NCBI RefSeq assembly: GCF_029774175.1 | Contig: NZ_CP103834.1 | Coordinates: 1,436,501-1,500,500, forward strand | Length of the DNA: 64,000 nt | Source of the DNA: Actinobacillus genomosp. 1 | GTDB taxonomy: Bacteria > Pseudomonadota > Gammaproteobacteria > Enterobacterales > Pasteurellaceae | Reading direction: 5' to 3' | In this document: piece after piece, positions 49,366-59,853 of the stretch | Position numbering within the stretch: the first letter of the stretch is position 1 | Layout: each line of letters opens with the position of its first letter | Made by a program: the position numbers and the translations under genes | The notes under the pieces: generated by a model | Databases searched by the model: none | Told to the model about the DNA's origin: nothing | What the model saw: the letters and a program-made list of their open reading frames with translations, nothing else

Positions 49366-49407
49366 AAGCGGTCATTTTTGCAAAATCTTTTACAAAAGCG
49401 ACCGCTT
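49366..49407. terminator. Uptake-signal inverted pair between ibaG and murA
   Basis: CAAGCGGTCATTTTTGC and CGACCGCTTG arms face each other across an AT-rich loop in the intergenic space. It may partially terminate the mla transcript. Confidence 0.6.
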
Positions 49408-49439
49408 GATTATTGATTATCTTTCACTTATTGAAATCT

Positions 49440-49700
49440 TTAGCCTGCAATATTGAGTAAGCGATCTTTTTTCCACTGCTCTGTTGAAAATACTTTAATG
49501 GTCAAAGCATGAATCGCATTTGTTGCAAAATATTCGCCTAACGGTGCATAAACGGCTTGTTGCTGTTTTACTTTTGACAATTGCGCAAGCTCATCGCTCA
49601 CCACAATTACACCATAATGTGAATTCTCACCTTGTGCATGAATTTCACTCGCATGAGGCAAAGCGTTTTTTAAAATTTCTTCAAGTTGTTTTGGTTCCAT
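49440..49700 (-). CDS. ibaG: BolA-family protein IbaG
   Basis: An 86-residue BolA-like protein, which partners monothiol glutaredoxins in iron-sulfur handling. The conserved SHYGVIVVSDEF-like segment is ENSHYGVIVVSDELAQ, and IHALTIKVFS is the C-terminal BolA strand with its His. It lies between mlaB and murA, the standard position. Confidence 0.9.
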   Translation of the reverse strand: MEPKQLEEILKNALPHASEIHAQGENSHYGVIVVSDELAQLSKVKQQQAVYAPLGEYFATNAIHALTIKVFSTEQWKKDRLLNIAG

Positions 49701-49720
49701 CTAGGTCTATATCCTCAATA

Positions 49721-50068
49721 TCAGCAACATTTTTTACTGTCGCAAACGATAAAAGTATTTAACCAATCCGTTAAATCAAAAAGATCCGCTAGCGTTTTCA
49801 CTACTTCGGGAACATGAATTAAACAATTTGGCGTTTGTTTTTGATAATAATTAAGTAATTCAGCAAGTAATGTAAAACCGGCGGAATCAACACGCTCGAG
49901 ATCTTTTAAATCCCAGTAAATATGCTGATTACCTTTCGGCGATAAAAAAGAAGCACGCTGCTTCCAAAGCGGAAGCAACGTGTCTCGAGTTAATTCACCG
50001 GATAATTTTACAAATAAGCTTTCATTATTCTGCTGAACGCCCCATTGTAATATTTTTTGTGGTTTCAT
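49721..50068 (-). CDS. mlaB: Phospholipid transport STAS-domain protein MlaB
   Basis: A 115-residue cytoplasmic STAS-domain subunit that binds MlaF and supports the MlaFEDB complex. The STAS fold is visible in YWDLKDLERVDSAGFTLLAELLNYY. It ends in a Lys-Lys-Cys-Cys tail. Starts 9 nt after the mlaC stop. Confidence 0.88.
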   Translation of the reverse strand: MKPQKILQWGVQQNNESLFVKLSGELTRDTLLPLWKQRASFLSPKGNQHIYWDLKDLERVDSAGFTLLAELLNYYQKQTPNCLIHVPEVVKTLADLFDLTDWLNTFIVCDSKKCC

Positions 50069-50077
50069 AAAACTATA

Positions 50078-50716
50078 TTATTTACTTAATGTAATCGGTT
50101 GTTTAGCTGATTTTGCCACTTGAGCGGTAAGCGCATCAATACCTTTTTGACGCAATACGCCACTCCATTCGTTTTGTTTCGTTGCAACCATACTTACACC
50201 TTCGGCAGCCATATCGTAAGCCTGCCATTCGCCGGATTTACTATTTTTACGCCATTTGAAATCTAATTTCACCGGTTGCGCACCGTTTGATTGGATTAAG
50301 TTTACACGAATACTAACGATTGTTTTACCGTCTGTCGGTTTTTCATTCTCAACTTGAACTTGTTGATCGGTATATTGCGTTAATACTTGTGCATAAGATT
50401 GTTCAACGAATTGACCGAAAGCGGCAAAGAACGCTTCGCGTTGTTCATCCGTTGCTGACGATAAATTTTTACCTAATACTAATTGCCCAGCATATTTTAC
50501 ATGTACGTGAGGCATTAAATCATTACGTACAATCGTACGTAGATATTCCGGATTTGCTTTAATTTTACCTTGATTCGCTTTAATATCACCGAATAATTTA
50601 TCCGCTGCTTGTTGTGTTAAAACATACGGGCTTGTTTCAGCAAATGCTTGAGCTGAGAATAACGTTGCTACTGCGATAAAACCGGTTACGATTACTTTTT
50701 TGATATTTTTTAACAT
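50078..50716 (-). CDS. mlaC: Phospholipid shuttle protein MlaC
   Basis: A 212-residue periplasmic lipid carrier with a signal peptide ending near Ala26 (SAQAFAE). It shuttles phospholipid between the outer-membrane MlaA and the inner-membrane MlaFEDB. The segment VRVNLIQSNGAQPVKLDFKWRKN is typical of the family. Confidence 0.92.
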   Translation of the reverse strand: MLKNIKKVIVTGFIAVATLFSAQAFAETSPYVLTQQAADKLFGDIKANQGKIKANPEYLRTIVRNDLMPHVHVKYAGQLVLGKNLSSATDEQREAFFAAFGQFVEQSYAQVLTQYTDQQVQVENEKPTDGKTIVSIRVNLIQSNGAQPVKLDFKWRKNSKSGEWQAYDMAAEGVSMVATKQNEWSGVLRQKGIDALTAQVAKSAKQPITLSK

Positions 50717-50787
50717 TTAAAATCTCCAAATGTAAGGTGGTCTTCCCACCCGAAATAAAATATTACTTATTGAATCACATTAAGTAA

Positions 50788-51312
50788 TTATTGTGCTTTA
50801 GGTTCTTCTTTACCTTCCGCATTTTCTCCGTCAGCTTTATCCGATTTCTTATCTCCGTATAAGAACTGACCGATTAAATCTTCCAATACCATTGCCGAAT
50901 TGGTATCGACAAAGCTACTGCCTTCTTTCATATATTCCGTTTCACCTTCCAACATAAAGCCGACGTTTAACGCAATATATTGTTCTCCCAGTAAACCTGA
51001 AGTTTTAATTGAAAGTGAACTGGTATCGGGAATTTTATTAAAATCTTCATTCACCGCTAACGATACTTTAGGCGTATAAGTTTGAGCATCTAAACTAATA
51101 TCCGAAACTCGTCCTACAACAACCCCGCCGACCTTAATCGGCGCACGAACTTTTAGTCCGCCGATATTATCAAAAGTTGCATAGAGCGTATAAGTTTTTT
51201 CTGAAGTAAATCCTTGTACGTTCGCTACTCGTAAACCTAAAAATACTAATGCGGCTAAGCCGAATAATACAAATAAACCTACCCAAAATTCATATTTAAT
51301 TGATTGACGCAT
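50788..51312 (-). CDS. mlaD: MCE-domain lipid-binding protein MlaD
   Basis: A 174-residue single-pass inner-membrane protein whose MCE domain forms a hexameric ring in the periplasm. TM about 9-29; LYATFDNIGGLKVRAPIKVGGVVVGRVS is the MCE signature. The C-terminal tail is Lys/Glu-rich. Confidence 0.94.
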   Translation of the reverse strand: MRQSIKYEFWVGLFVLFGLAALVFLGLRVANVQGFTSEKTYTLYATFDNIGGLKVRAPIKVGGVVVGRVSDISLDAQTYTPKVSLAVNEDFNKIPDTSSLSIKTSGLLGEQYIALNVGFMLEGETEYMKEGSSFVDTNSAMVLEDLIGQFLYGDKKSDKADGENAEGKEEPKAQ

Positions 51313-51330
51313 TGTCCTTTCCCTTGTGAA

Positions 51331-52107
51331 TTAACCGCCGAACATAATCGCGGTTAAAATAAAATCCAATCCGAGTACGACTAATGAGGCGTGTACTACC
51401 GTTCTTGTCGTTGCCTGGCTAATTCCCTCCGAAGTCGCTACGGAATCATAACCGTTAAATAATGCAATCCATACAACCGCAAAGGCAAAAATAATACTTT
51501 TAATGAAACCGTTGATCAGATCACTCCAATCCACAGAATTTTGCATTACCGACCAAAAACTACCGCCATCAACACCTTTCCAATCAACCCCGACTAATGA
51601 ACCGCCCCAAATACCGATAGCGGTAAAAATTGCGGCTAAAATAGGCATTGAAATCACACCCGCCCAAAAACGTGGCGCAATAATTCGTCTTAACGGATCA
51701 ACCGCCATCATTTCAAGGCTTGAAAGTTGTTCGGTCGCTTTCATCAAACCGATTTCCGCCGTTAATGCGGAACCCGCTCGACCGGCAAAAAGCAATGCGG
51801 TTACCACAGGACCGAGTTCTCTTAATAATGAGAGAGAAACTAAAGTTCCTAAACTGGTTTCCGCTGCAAAATCCACTAACACCACATAGCCTTGTAAACC
51901 GAGTACCATACCGATAAACAGTCCCGAAAGCATAATAATCAGTAAGGATTGTACGCCTAAAACATATAATTGTTTAATTAATAACGGTGTATGCTTACGA
52001 AATTGCGGTTTACCGATAAGTGCGCCAAGCAACATAAAAGTCGCTCGCCCAAAAGCTCGGATAAAGCCGATAACAGTGGAACCGATGCCACTAATAAAAT
52101 TAATCAC
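51331..52107 (-). CDS. mlaE: Phospholipid ABC transporter permease MlaE
   Basis: A 258-residue permease with about five helices, part of the MlaFEDB lipid transporter. The signature [34 protein letters not shown] is present. The start overlaps the mlaF stop by 8 nt. Confidence 0.95.
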   Translation of the reverse strand: MINFISGIGSTVIGFIRAFGRATFMLLGALIGKPQFRKHTPLLIKQLYVLGVQSLLIIMLSGLFIGMVLGLQGYVVLVDFAAETSLGTLVSLSLLRELGPVVTALLFAGRAGSALTAEIGLMKATEQLSSLEMMAVDPLRRIIAPRFWAGVISMPILAAIFTAIGIWGGSLVGVDWKGVDGGSFWSVMQNSVDWSDLINGFIKSIIFAFAVVWIALFNGYDSVATSEGISQATTRTVVHASLVVLGLDFILTAIMFGG

Positions 52108-52903
52108 TAAATAGCTCCTCGGTATAATCCTTAGCAGGATAATGGAAACGTACCGGTCCGTCCGCTTTTCCTGCTAGGAATTGAATGACTTGCGGGTCCT
52201 GACTCGCCGTTAAGGCTTCCGGCGTTCCTTCCGCAATCACACGTTTATCCGCAACAATATAAGCATAGTCTGCAATACTTAGGACTTCCGTCACATCATG
52301 CGAAACGACAATAGAAGTTAAATTAAGTGCCTGATTTAATTTTTTAATCAACTCGACTATCACGCCCATACTAATCGGATCTTGTCCGGTAAAAGGCTCG
52401 TCATACATAATTAATTCCGGATCGAGTGCAATCGCACGCGCCAAAGCGGCACGTCTTGCCATCCCGCCCGACAATTCCGCCGGCATCAGATCCGCCGCAC
52501 CTCGCAAGCCGACCGACTCTAGTTTCATTAGAACTAATTTTCGAATAAGCTGTTCGGGTAATTTTGTATGTTCACGAATAGGAAAAGCGACATTATCGAA
52601 AGTGGATAAATCCGTGAACAAGGCTCCCGACTGAAATAACATTCCCATTCGTTGGCGAATCGCGTATAACTGGCTATTTGAAGCTTTGCACACATCTTCG
52701 CCGTCAAATAATATCTCACCAGACTCGGGGATAATTTGTCCGCCAATTAAACGAAGCAAGGTTGTTTTACCAATACCTGACGGCCCCATAATTGCGGTAA
52801 TTTTCCCTTTCTGCACTTTCAAATTTAAGTTGTTATAAATGACACGCTCACCTCGTTTAAAGGTAAGGTTCTTTACTTCAACTAAGTATTCATGAGCAAG
52901 CAT
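52100..52903 (-). CDS. mlaF: Phospholipid ABC transporter ATPase MlaF
   Basis: A 267-residue ATPase that powers phospholipid transport keeping outer-membrane asymmetry. Walker [11 protein letters not shown] loop MLFQSGALF, signature [14 protein letters not shown], Walker [14 protein letters not shown] and H loop VSHD are intact. First gene of the mlaFEDCB-ibaG-murA row. Confidence 0.95.
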   Translation of the reverse strand: MLAHEYLVEVKNLTFKRGERVIYNNLNLKVQKGKITAIMGPSGIGKTTLLRLIGGQIIPESGEILFDGEDVCKASNSQLYAIRQRMGMLFQSGALFTDLSTFDNVAFPIREHTKLPEQLIRKLVLMKLESVGLRGAADLMPAELSGGMARRAALARAIALDPELIMYDEPFTGQDPISMGVIVELIKKLNQALNLTSIVVSHDVTEVLSIADYAYIVADKRVIAEGTPEALTASQDPQVIQFLAGKADGPVRFHYPAKDYTEELFSD

Positions 52904-53081
52904 TGGAATTTTCTTTATTTATATAAAACATCATAAAATGGTTGGCAATACTCTATTAACTGCCCCATAAAGTCAAAGGATTTTTAAATTTTGACAGAAA
53001 ATGAACAATTTAATGACAAATTTTTGAAAATTTTTTGTCTTAACAGAGGATGATTTTTTATAAATACACTTGCTTTTTAAA

Positions 53082-53109
53082 GGAACTGCCACCAAATTAA
53101 ATGGTCTGA
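53082..53109 (+). promoter_or_regulatory. Sigma-E type promoter of htrA
   Basis: GGAACTG (53082-53088), exactly 16 bp, then TCTGA (53105-53109), matching the RpoE consensus (GGAACTT-N16-TCTGA) at 11 of 12 positions. It lies 65 bp before the htrA ATG, so the protease gene should respond to envelope stress. Confidence 0.85.
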
Positions 53110-53173
53110 GGAAACGCGAGTAACAATGCGAACTCGTTTTATTGTTGCACACAACTTAAAAGGATAAATATAA

Positions 53174-54568
53174 ATGAATAGAGTAATGAAAAAATCAATT
53201 TTAGCTTCATTATTATTAGGTCTAGGTTTATTTTCAGCCCCAACTACCACTTTTGCAACCTTACCTATCGCAATTGACGGTCAAACAATGCCAAGCCTCG
53301 CACCGATGATTGAGAAAGTGCGTCCGGCGGTAGTAAGTATTGCGGTGGAAGGAAAAACCGAAGCGGGGAAAACACAATATCGCCGTGATATTCCGGAAGA
53401 ATTCGAGTTCTTTTTCGGTCCGGATATATTTGGCGAACGCAATGTTCCGCGTAATTTCAGAGGACAAGGATCCGGTGCAATTATTAATGCGGAAAAAGGT
53501 TACGTGATTACCAATAACCACGTCATTAAAGATGCGGATAAAATTACGATTAAACTTGAAGACGGTCGTGAATTTAAAGCAAAACTGGTCGGTGCGGATC
53601 CGTTATCTGATGTTGCTTTAGTACAAATGGAAAATCCGAAAGATTTAACCGAATTAAAATTTGCCGATTCGGATAAATTACGTGTCGGTGATTTTAGTGT
53701 AGCTATCGGTAACCCGTTCGGTTTAGGTCAAACCGTTACATCCGGTATTATTTCTGCGTTAGGTCGTTCAACCGGCAGTATCGACGAAGGTTATGAAAGT
53801 TATATTCAGACGGATGCCGCAGTAAACCAAGGTAACTCCGGTGGCCCGTTAATCAATTTAAACGGTGAGTTAATCGGTATCAATACCGCGATTATTTCAC
53901 CGAGCGGTGGTAATGCGGGAATTGCCTTTGCTATTCCTGCCAATATGGCGAACAGCCTTGTACAACAAATTATTGAATTTGGTGAAGTAAAACGCGGTAT
54001 GTTAGGCATTAAAGGCGGAGAATTAAATGCCGATCTTGCTAAAGCGTTTAATATTAGTGCACAGCAAGGCGCATTTATTAGTGAAGTGCTTGCAGACTCG
54101 GCTGCAGCTAAAGCCGGCTTAAAAGCGGGCGACGTCATTACTGAAATTAACGGTCAAAAAATCCGTAGTTTCAGTGAATTACGAGCCAAAGTCGCAACTT
54201 CCGGTGTTGGTAAGGAAATTGAGCTGACTTATTTACGTGACGGTAAAGCGGAAAAAGCGAAAGTGACTTTACAAGCGGAACAAGGTAAAAGTGTAACCGC
54301 AGCGACTAAAGACATTATTCCCGGACTTAAAGGTGCGGAATTAACAAACTTCGATAAAGATCGAGTTAAAGGTGTAGCGATTGCTAAAGTAGAAAAAGGC
54401 TCATTAGCGGAACAACGCGGTTTGATCGAAGGCGATGTGATTGTCGGGGTAAACCGTATCGCAGTAGAAAACCTTACTCAATTACGTCAAGTTTTAGATT
54501 CAAAACCGTCCGTTGTCGCACTCAATATTTTACGTAACGGCGCAAACTTCTATTTAATTCTTCAATAA
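53174..54568 (+). CDS. htrA: Periplasmic serine protease/chaperone HtrA (DegP/DegQ)
   Basis: A 464-residue protease that degrades or refolds damaged envelope proteins. A signal peptide (about 1-28) is followed by the trypsin-like domain with His116 (TNNHVI), Asp146 (DPLSDVAL) and Ser222 (GNSGGPL), then two PDZ domains (about 260-360, 375-460). The short linker fits DegQ more than DegP, while the sigma-E promoter fits DegP. An internal ATG at codon 5 is an alternative start. The terminator follows 12 bp after the stop. Confidence 0.94.
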   Translation: MNRVMKKSILASLLLGLGLFSAPTTTFATLPIAIDGQTMPSLAPMIEKVRPAVVSIAVEGKTEAGKTQYRRDIPEEFEFFFGPDIFGERNVPRNFRGQGSGAIINAEKGYVITNNHVIKDADKITIKLEDGREFKAKLVGADPLSDVALVQMENPKDLTELKFADSDKLRVGDFSVAIGNPFGLGQTVTSGIISALGRSTGSIDEGYESYIQTDAAVNQGNSGGPLINLNGELIGINTAIISPSGGNAGIAFAIPANMANSLVQQIIEFGEVKRGMLGIKGGELNADLAKAFNISAQQGAFISEVLADSAAAKAGLKAGDVITEINGQKIRSFSELRAKVATSGVGKEIELTYLRDGKAEKAKVTLQAEQGKSVTAATKDIIPGLKGAELTNFDKDRVKGVAIAKVEKGSLAEQRGLIEGDVIVGVNRIAVENLTQLRQVLDSKPSVVALNILRNGANFYLILQ

Positions 54569-54580
54569 ACGTACAGTATA

Positions 54581-54607
54581 AAAAATCCCACCGACGGTGG
54601 GATTTTT
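54581..54607. terminator. Terminator after htrA
   Basis: AAAAATCCCACC (54581-54592) and GGTGGGATTTTT (54596-54607) form a perfect 12-bp stem with a 3-nt loop. It also covers the convergent yfcH-like gene. Confidence 0.88.
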
Positions 54608-55495
54608 TTATTTAAGCATTTGTACAAAGTCTAACTTTTCATATTTAAATTCAAAACCCGCATCCTGTAATTTTTTAGGAATAAGTGGTTGATTATCCAA
54701 TAATAATTGCGAACGCTCTCCCAATACCAGTTTTAATATAAAACTTGGAACGGGGAACACGGCATATCGTTTTAATGCGCCGGATAAACGCCGATTAAAT
54801 TCGGCACTGGTTACCGGTTGCGGAGCAACAAGATTAAAAGCCCCTCGGCATTTCGTATTTTTCAGCAAAAATAACACCGCTTGAATATGATCTTCTAAAC
54901 TGATCCACGCCCAATATTGCTTACCGGAACCCAATCTGCCTGCTAAATTGCATCGATATAAAGGTAGCATTTTCGCTAAAGCCCCACCATGCTTAGCCAG
55001 CACTATTCCGGTTCTAATCAGACAAACTCTCGTCACATCATTCGCTTCTAATGCCGTTTCTTCCCATTGTCGGCAAATTTGTGCGGTAAAGTTTGTACCG
55101 CTGCTTGCCGATTCGGTATAAAAATTATCCGATGATGCTAAATCACCATAAAATCCTGTTGCCGATCCGGAAATAAAGGTATGAGGAGGATTCGTACTCG
55201 CTTTAATTAAACGTACTAATTCCGCTGTGATATTGACTCGGCTGTCAAGCAAAACGCTCTTTTGTTTCGTTGTCCAAGCCTTATTGATAATAGGCTCTCC
55301 GGCTAGGTTAATCACGGCATCAAATTGGTTGAAATTTTCAAAACTTGTTAAATCTCGGCAAAATTCGACCGCTTGCGGTAATATTTCCGGCATGGTTTGA
55401 CGAGTTAAAATCGTCAAATTATGTCCTTCCGCAGCCAATGTTTTCACTAAAGCCTGCCCGATAAAGCCGGTACCGCCGGTAATAAAAATATTCAT
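54608..55495 (-). CDS. NAD-dependent epimerase family protein (YfcH/TIGR01777)
   Basis: A 295-residue Rossmann-fold protein of the TIGR01777 (SDR39U1/YfcH) group. The nucleotide loop is ITGGTGFIGQALV; FISGSATGFYGD and RQWEETALEA are characteristic. Function is unknown. It starts at the last base of the argR stop (1-nt overlap), so the two are coupled; the terminator at 54581-54607 abuts its stop. Confidence 0.88.
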   Translation of the reverse strand: MNIFITGGTGFIGQALVKTLAAEGHNLTILTRQTMPEILPQAVEFCRDLTSFENFNQFDAVINLAGEPIINKAWTTKQKSVLLDSRVNITAELVRLIKASTNPPHTFISGSATGFYGDLASSDNFYTESASSGTNFTAQICRQWEETALEANDVTRVCLIRTGIVLAKHGGALAKMLPLYRCNLAGRLGSGKQYWAWISLEDHIQAVLFLLKNTKCRGAFNLVAPQPVTSAEFNRRLSGALKRYAVFPVPSFILKLVLGERSQLLLDNQPLIPKKLQDAGFEFKYEKLDFVQMLK

Positions 55496-55956
55496 TAGAA
55501 AGAAGACTCAAATAATTCGGTGACATTCTGCATCAGAACCTCCACCGGAGTAACTTTGGTCGGGGTGATAAAAATCGTATCATCACCGGCAATAGTACCT
55601 AAAATGCCTTCGCTTTTTCCCATAGAATCCAGTAAGCGAGCGATAAGTTGTGCGGCACCGGGACTGGTTTTTACGACAATCAGCACATCATTATGATCAA
55701 TATCCACCACTAAATTTTTAAGCGGGCTTGAAGTTGTCGGCACGCCTAATTCCGTAGGTAACTGATAAACCATTTCCATCTTGGTATTACGCGTTCTGAC
55801 CGCACCAAATTTTGACAACATACGAGACACTTTAGATTGATTAATATTCTCAAAACCTAACTCTTGCAGTGCCGTCACAATCTCACTCTGAGAACCGAAT
55901 TTTTCTTGTTTTAATAATGCTTTAAACGCTTCGGATAACTTATCAAGCTTTTCCAT
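55495..55956 (-). CDS. argR: Arginine repressor ArgR
   Basis: A 153-residue arginine-responsive regulator. The N-terminal winged helix includes [29 protein letters not shown], and the C-terminal hexamerisation/arginine domain has [11 protein letters not shown] and [11 protein letters not shown]. It is divergent from mdh across a 193-bp gap, the common gammaproteobacterial order. I do not see an obvious ARG box pair in that gap. Confidence 0.94.
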   Translation of the reverse strand: MEKLDKLSEAFKALLKQEKFGSQSEIVTALQELGFENINQSKVSRMLSKFGAVRTRNTKMEMVYQLPTELGVPTTSSPLKNLVVDIDHNDVLIVVKTSPGAAQLIARLLDSMGKSEGILGTIAGDDTIFITPTKVTPVEVLMQNVTELFESSF

Positions 55957-56149
55957 TTTCGCCCTTTTTTATTTAAGATAAATACTAATATTATGACCGA
56001 TTCTTGCTTACTTATAGCAAAAAATCAATCTAAATCAAACATTGGAAAAATTTTTTATAAATATTAATTTATTAAGCATCAATCCGAATAAATGTTTGGT
56101 AAACTTACCCTAGTTCTATTTTTTAACTATTATTGATTAGGAGTTATTT

Positions 56150-57103
56150 ATGAAAGTTGCACTTTTAGGCGCAGCGGGCGGGATTGGTCAAACCTTAGCC
56201 CTATTATTAAAACTTCGTTTACCGGTTGGTACAGACTTAGCGTTATATGATATTTCTCCGGTAACGCCGGGTATTGCGGTTGATATCAGCCACATTCCGA
56301 CGTCTGTAAATGCCGTAGGTTACTCAGGCGAAGATCCGAGTGAAGCATTAAAAGATGCAAATCTTGTGATTATTACCGCAGGTGTGGCGCGTAAGCCGGG
56401 TATGACTCGTGCTGATTTATTCAATATCAATGCGGATATTGTTAAAAATTTGGTTGAGAAAGTCGCGGAAGTTTGTCCTAAAGCCTGTGTGGGCATCGTT
56501 ACCAATCCTGTAAATACATTGGTGCCGATTGCAGCGGAAGTGTTACGTAAAGCCGGCGTTTATGATAAACGTAAATTATTCGGTGTAACGACACTTGACG
56601 TGGTTCGAGCTAAAACATTTACCTCCGAATTAAAAACTAAACATGTCGAAACGGTTAAAGTGCCGGTTATCGGCGGTCATTCCGGTCCGACTATCCTCCC
56701 TCTTCTTTCTCAAGCTCTCTCCGAAGGTCTTCCGCTTTCATTTACTCAAGAGGAAATCGAAGCATTAACTTATCGTATCCAAAATGCCGGTACTGAAGTA
56801 GTAGAAGCTAAAGCAGGCGGCGGGTCGGCAACGCTTTCTATGGCGGAATCCGGCGCACGTTTTGCCGTAGCGGTATTTAAAGCGTTATTAGGTGAAGATT
56901 GCGTTCGTTACGCATACGTAGAAAGTAAAGAAGGTTCAGACTATCCTGAATTCTTCGCTCATCCCGTACGTTTCGGCTTAACCGGCGTCGAAGAGTTACT
57001 GCCTATCGGAAAATTAAGCGAATACGAACAAGCGAAATTGGAAGAATTAAAACCGGTGCTTGAGGCAGATATTGCACTTGGTAAAAATTTTGTAAATCCA
57101 TAA
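56150..57103 (+). CDS. mdh: Malate dehydrogenase
   Basis: A 317-residue NAD-dependent enzyme interconverting malate and oxaloacetate. The Rossmann loop is [16 protein letters not shown], the substrate arginines are in [14 protein letters not shown], and the catalytic His is in [14 protein letters not shown]. The Shine-Dalgarno sequence is TAGGAG, 7 nt upstream. Two hairpins follow the stop. Confidence 0.97.
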   Translation: MKVALLGAAGGIGQTLALLLKLRLPVGTDLALYDISPVTPGIAVDISHIPTSVNAVGYSGEDPSEALKDANLVIITAGVARKPGMTRADLFNINADIVKNLVEKVAEVCPKACVGIVTNPVNTLVPIAAEVLRKAGVYDKRKLFGVTTLDVVRAKTFTSELKTKHVETVKVPVIGGHSGPTILPLLSQALSEGLPLSFTQEEIEALTYRIQNAGTEVVEAKAGGGSATLSMAESGARFAVAVFKALLGEDCVRYAYVESKEGSDYPEFFAHPVRFGLTGVEELLPIGKLSEYEQAKLEELKPVLEADIALGKNFVNP

Positions 57104-57111
57104 AAATTATA

Positions 57112-57162
57112 TAACGTAGTTACGTTAAAAATGGGAGAATGAATTATTCATTCTCCCATTTT
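57112..57162 (+). terminator. Terminator after mdh
   Basis: A TAACGTA/TACGTTA palindrome (57112-57127) is followed by a perfect 16-bp stem (57128-57143 with 57147-57162) with a 3-nt loop and T-rich end. It also lies after the adhesin stop on the other strand. Confidence 0.85.
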
Positions 57163-57201
57163 CTTATGATTTGTCAGAATAAATCTGCTCTTTAGTAAAG
57201 A

Positions 57202-59652
57202 TTACCATTGATATGAATAACCTGCACCATAAGATGTTTGATATTTATCTTGTCCTGCCGATAATTTAATAACGTGTTTACCATCATTAGAAGAACGAGA
57301 ATATCCTACAGCTATCGCAGATTGTCCGCCGTAACCACCGGTAGCGATACCTAAAGAAGAACGACCTGAACCGACAACTTGAGGAATACTTCCATGTGCA
57401 ATAGCTGCTGCCGAACCTGCTTTAGCGCGTTTACGGTTATCTGCGGCATATTGTTTTACATGATTAATATTTTGGTTAATTTTCTGTGTTGTAGCTTTTA
57501 GTTGAGATACATTCACCGCATCATTATCATTTACACCTTGAGCAACATTAGTAATTTTTGTACCGCCTGCATTAATGCCATTAGCTGACATTGATACATT
57601 ACCAGTTGTAACAGACTTAACATTTACATCATTTGCCAACGCAACCTTATAGTTTCCTTGTGTATCAAGAGTAGATGTAATATTTTTACTGTCGCCTTTC
57701 ACTGTAACCGTATTACCCAATTGTGCATTATAGGTATTGCCGTTTTCATCTGCGAAATTCAGACCTTTTGCAATATTGGTTTTATTAGTTTCTACATTTT
57801 GATTAGTTTCATTAAGTTGAGAACCGTTTACTACAGCTTTGGAACCAACACTAATATCCCCACCTTCAACACCTGTTATTTGATTCGTTGTTGAATCTAT
57901 TACAATATTACCAACAGCAACTTTTTTAGAAGTTACCTTATCAAAAGTAACGTCATCAGTAGTTTTGACAGTATAAATAGTTTCTCCATTAGCTCCTTTG
58001 TTACTCTCTACAGTGATATTTTTACCCTGTGTAACTTGAGTAATCGCGGCTTTAATAGCGTCATTAACATTATCTTTTCCTGTACCGCCAATATTAGACA
58101 TTTCAAGCTTTCCATTCGGTTTAAGATCACTGCCGCTTAAAATTTTCATTACCGCATTTTGCCCATCATTAACTTTAGTAATAGAGGCTTCAATTGCTTC
58201 ATGAACGGAATTTTTCCCTGTACCGCCAATATCAGTCATGGTAATTTTGCCATCGGTAGCAACGTTTGCGTTTCCGCCTAAAACTTTTACTACCGTTGCT
58301 GCTGTATTCGCTGCATTTAATGCAACAGAATATAATTGGCTACCGTTTATCGCATCTGTCGAATCCGCAGAAACTTCACCTAAAGCTACATGATGAATTT
58401 GACGTTCTTTACCGGCTGCACCAACGGAAACAACGCCTGCTGCCGTACCTTTAAAACTACTATAGGTTAAGGTTTTACCTTCAGTTGCAATCTCTACAGC
58501 ATCTGCTAAATCTTTCTTAGCACTATCGGCAGACTCATTACCTAAAATAACATTATTCGCATTTGTTACATTTTTTACCGAATGGCCTAATACAATGGTG
58601 CCTTTCGCAGAATCTTTAATTTCGTTCTCTCGACCAATAATAACACCTAACTTAGCATCATTTTTATTATCCGCACCAAGAGAAATCCCATATTCTCCGT
58701 TAGCTTTAGAACGTAAACCTACAGCAATCGCATCATCGCCAGTAGCTCCGGCATTTAAACCAATAGCAATTTGTGAGTTTTGATTTTCGTTATTTTCACC
58801 TGCCGTAGCCCCCTGACCAATTGCAACAGACCATTGGCTCTGTGCCTTTGACTTATAACCTACAGCTACACCAGATGAATTTAAGGCTTTAGCTTCGTAA
58901 CCTGCGGCTAATGCATAAGCACCGCCACTAGCACCGGCTTCCGCTTTATAACCGATAGCTGTGGTACCTTCCGTTTGACCGGAAGCACTGTCACCGATGA
59001 CAGTATTATATTTTCCATAACCTTTAGTATTCGAACCAATAACCACGCTATTCATATGAGAGCTGGCTTTATTACCAATAGCTACAGCATCAGTAGCTTC
59101 TGTTTTAGCACCATTACCAATAGCTATAGAGTTACTTTTCTTAGCATTTGCCTCAAGACCCATAGCAATACCATTACCATCACTCTTAGCCCTTGTACCA
59201 ATAGAAATACCATCCTGACCATCAGCAGCTGCAGTATTACCAATAGCAACCGTATTAATATTCTTGGCAGCTGCAGATCTGCCTAGAGCAACAGCATCGG
59301 TTGCATCTTTTGTTGATCTCGCGAACAGACCTATTACAGTAGAATTAGTACCTTTAGCATTTGTGGAGTTACCTATAGCTATAGATTCTTCACCTTCGGC
59401 GTTGCCTCCATTGGCAGCAATAGCAATGCCTTTATTTCCGTTAACAGTAGTTTCAAGTACTCCCGGTGCCGTACCGCCGATGGCCACACCATTAGAAGCA
59501 TTTACCTTCCCTGCTCCATATATAGTCCCTGCCGCTAATGCTGATGGCACAAGAGCTGAAGCTACCATAGAACCTAATATATAGGTCGGTAATTTTGATG
59601 CTTTTTGTTTAATGTTCAATTGACAGGGTTCTATTTTATGTATGTTTTTCAT
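57202..59652 (-). CDS. Trimeric autotransporter adhesin (YadA/Hia type)
   Basis: An 816-residue surface adhesin. The extended signal peptide (ESPR) is MKNIHKIEPCQLNIKQKA..., cleaved near Ala40-41. The head (about 45-420) is built of 14-residue YadA-like repeats of the pattern NSxAIGxxA (VAIGGTA, IAIGNST, VALGRSA, VAIGNTA...). Necks and stalk with repeated GGTGKNSVHEAIEASITKV/GGTGKDNVNDAIKAAITQV units follow; the last about 60 residues (AAIAHGSIPQ...YSYQW) form the YadA anchor ending in Trp. It is AT-richer upstream, and a transposase relic lies on its 5' side. The ligand is unknown. Confidence 0.93.
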   Translation of the reverse strand: MKNIHKIEPCQLNIKQKASKLPTYILGSMVASALVPSALAAGTIYGAGKVNASNGVAIGGTAPGVLETTVNGNKGIAIAANGGNAEGEESIAIGNSTNAKGTNSTVIGLFARSTKDATDAVALGRSAAAKNINTVAIGNTAAADGQDGISIGTRAKSDGNGIAMGLEANAKKSNSIAIGNGAKTEATDAVAIGNKASSHMNSVVIGSNTKGYGKYNTVIGDSASGQTEGTTAIGYKAEAGASGGAYALAAGYEAKALNSSGVAVGYKSKAQSQWSVAIGQGATAGENNENQNSQIAIGLNAGATGDDAIAVGLRSKANGEYGISLGADNKNDAKLGVIIGRENEIKDSAKGTIVLGHSVKNVTNANNVILGNESADSAKKDLADAVEIATEGKTLTYSSFKGTAAGVVSVGAAGKERQIHHVALGEVSADSTDAINGSQLYSVALNAANTAATVVKVLGGNANVATDGKITMTDIGGTGKNSVHEAIEASITKVNDGQNAVMKILSGSDLKPNGKLEMSNIGGTGKDNVNDAIKAAITQVTQGKNITVESNKGANGETIYTVKTTDDVTFDKVTSKKVAVGNIVIDSTTNQITGVEGGDISVGSKAVVNGSQLNETNQNVETNKTNIAKGLNFADENGNTYNAQLGNTVTVKGDSKNITSTLDTQGNYKVALANDVNVKSVTTGNVSMSANGINAGGTKITNVAQGVNDNDAVNVSQLKATTQKINQNINHVKQYAADNRKRAKAGSAAAIAHGSIPQVVGSGRSSLGIATGGYGGQSAIAVGYSRSSNDGKHVIKLSAGQDKYQTSYGAGYSYQW

Positions 59653-59853
59653 TTTTATGCTCCATAAATTAAGTATTTTATATAAGTTAAGTAACTAATT
59701 TGAATGTAATAACATATATTCTAAAATGACATTAAATAATATAGATATTAATCTATATTGATTATATCTTATATCATTTAGCACTAAAAAAACAAATTAA
59801 TTTTGAAAATTAAAAATATTAAGCATTATTTCTAGTTCATTCTAAATGAAAAT

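Noticed and set aside
57658..59584. Several plus-strand open frames inside the adhesin gene
   Set aside because: They follow the adhesin repeats in other frames and have no start signals.
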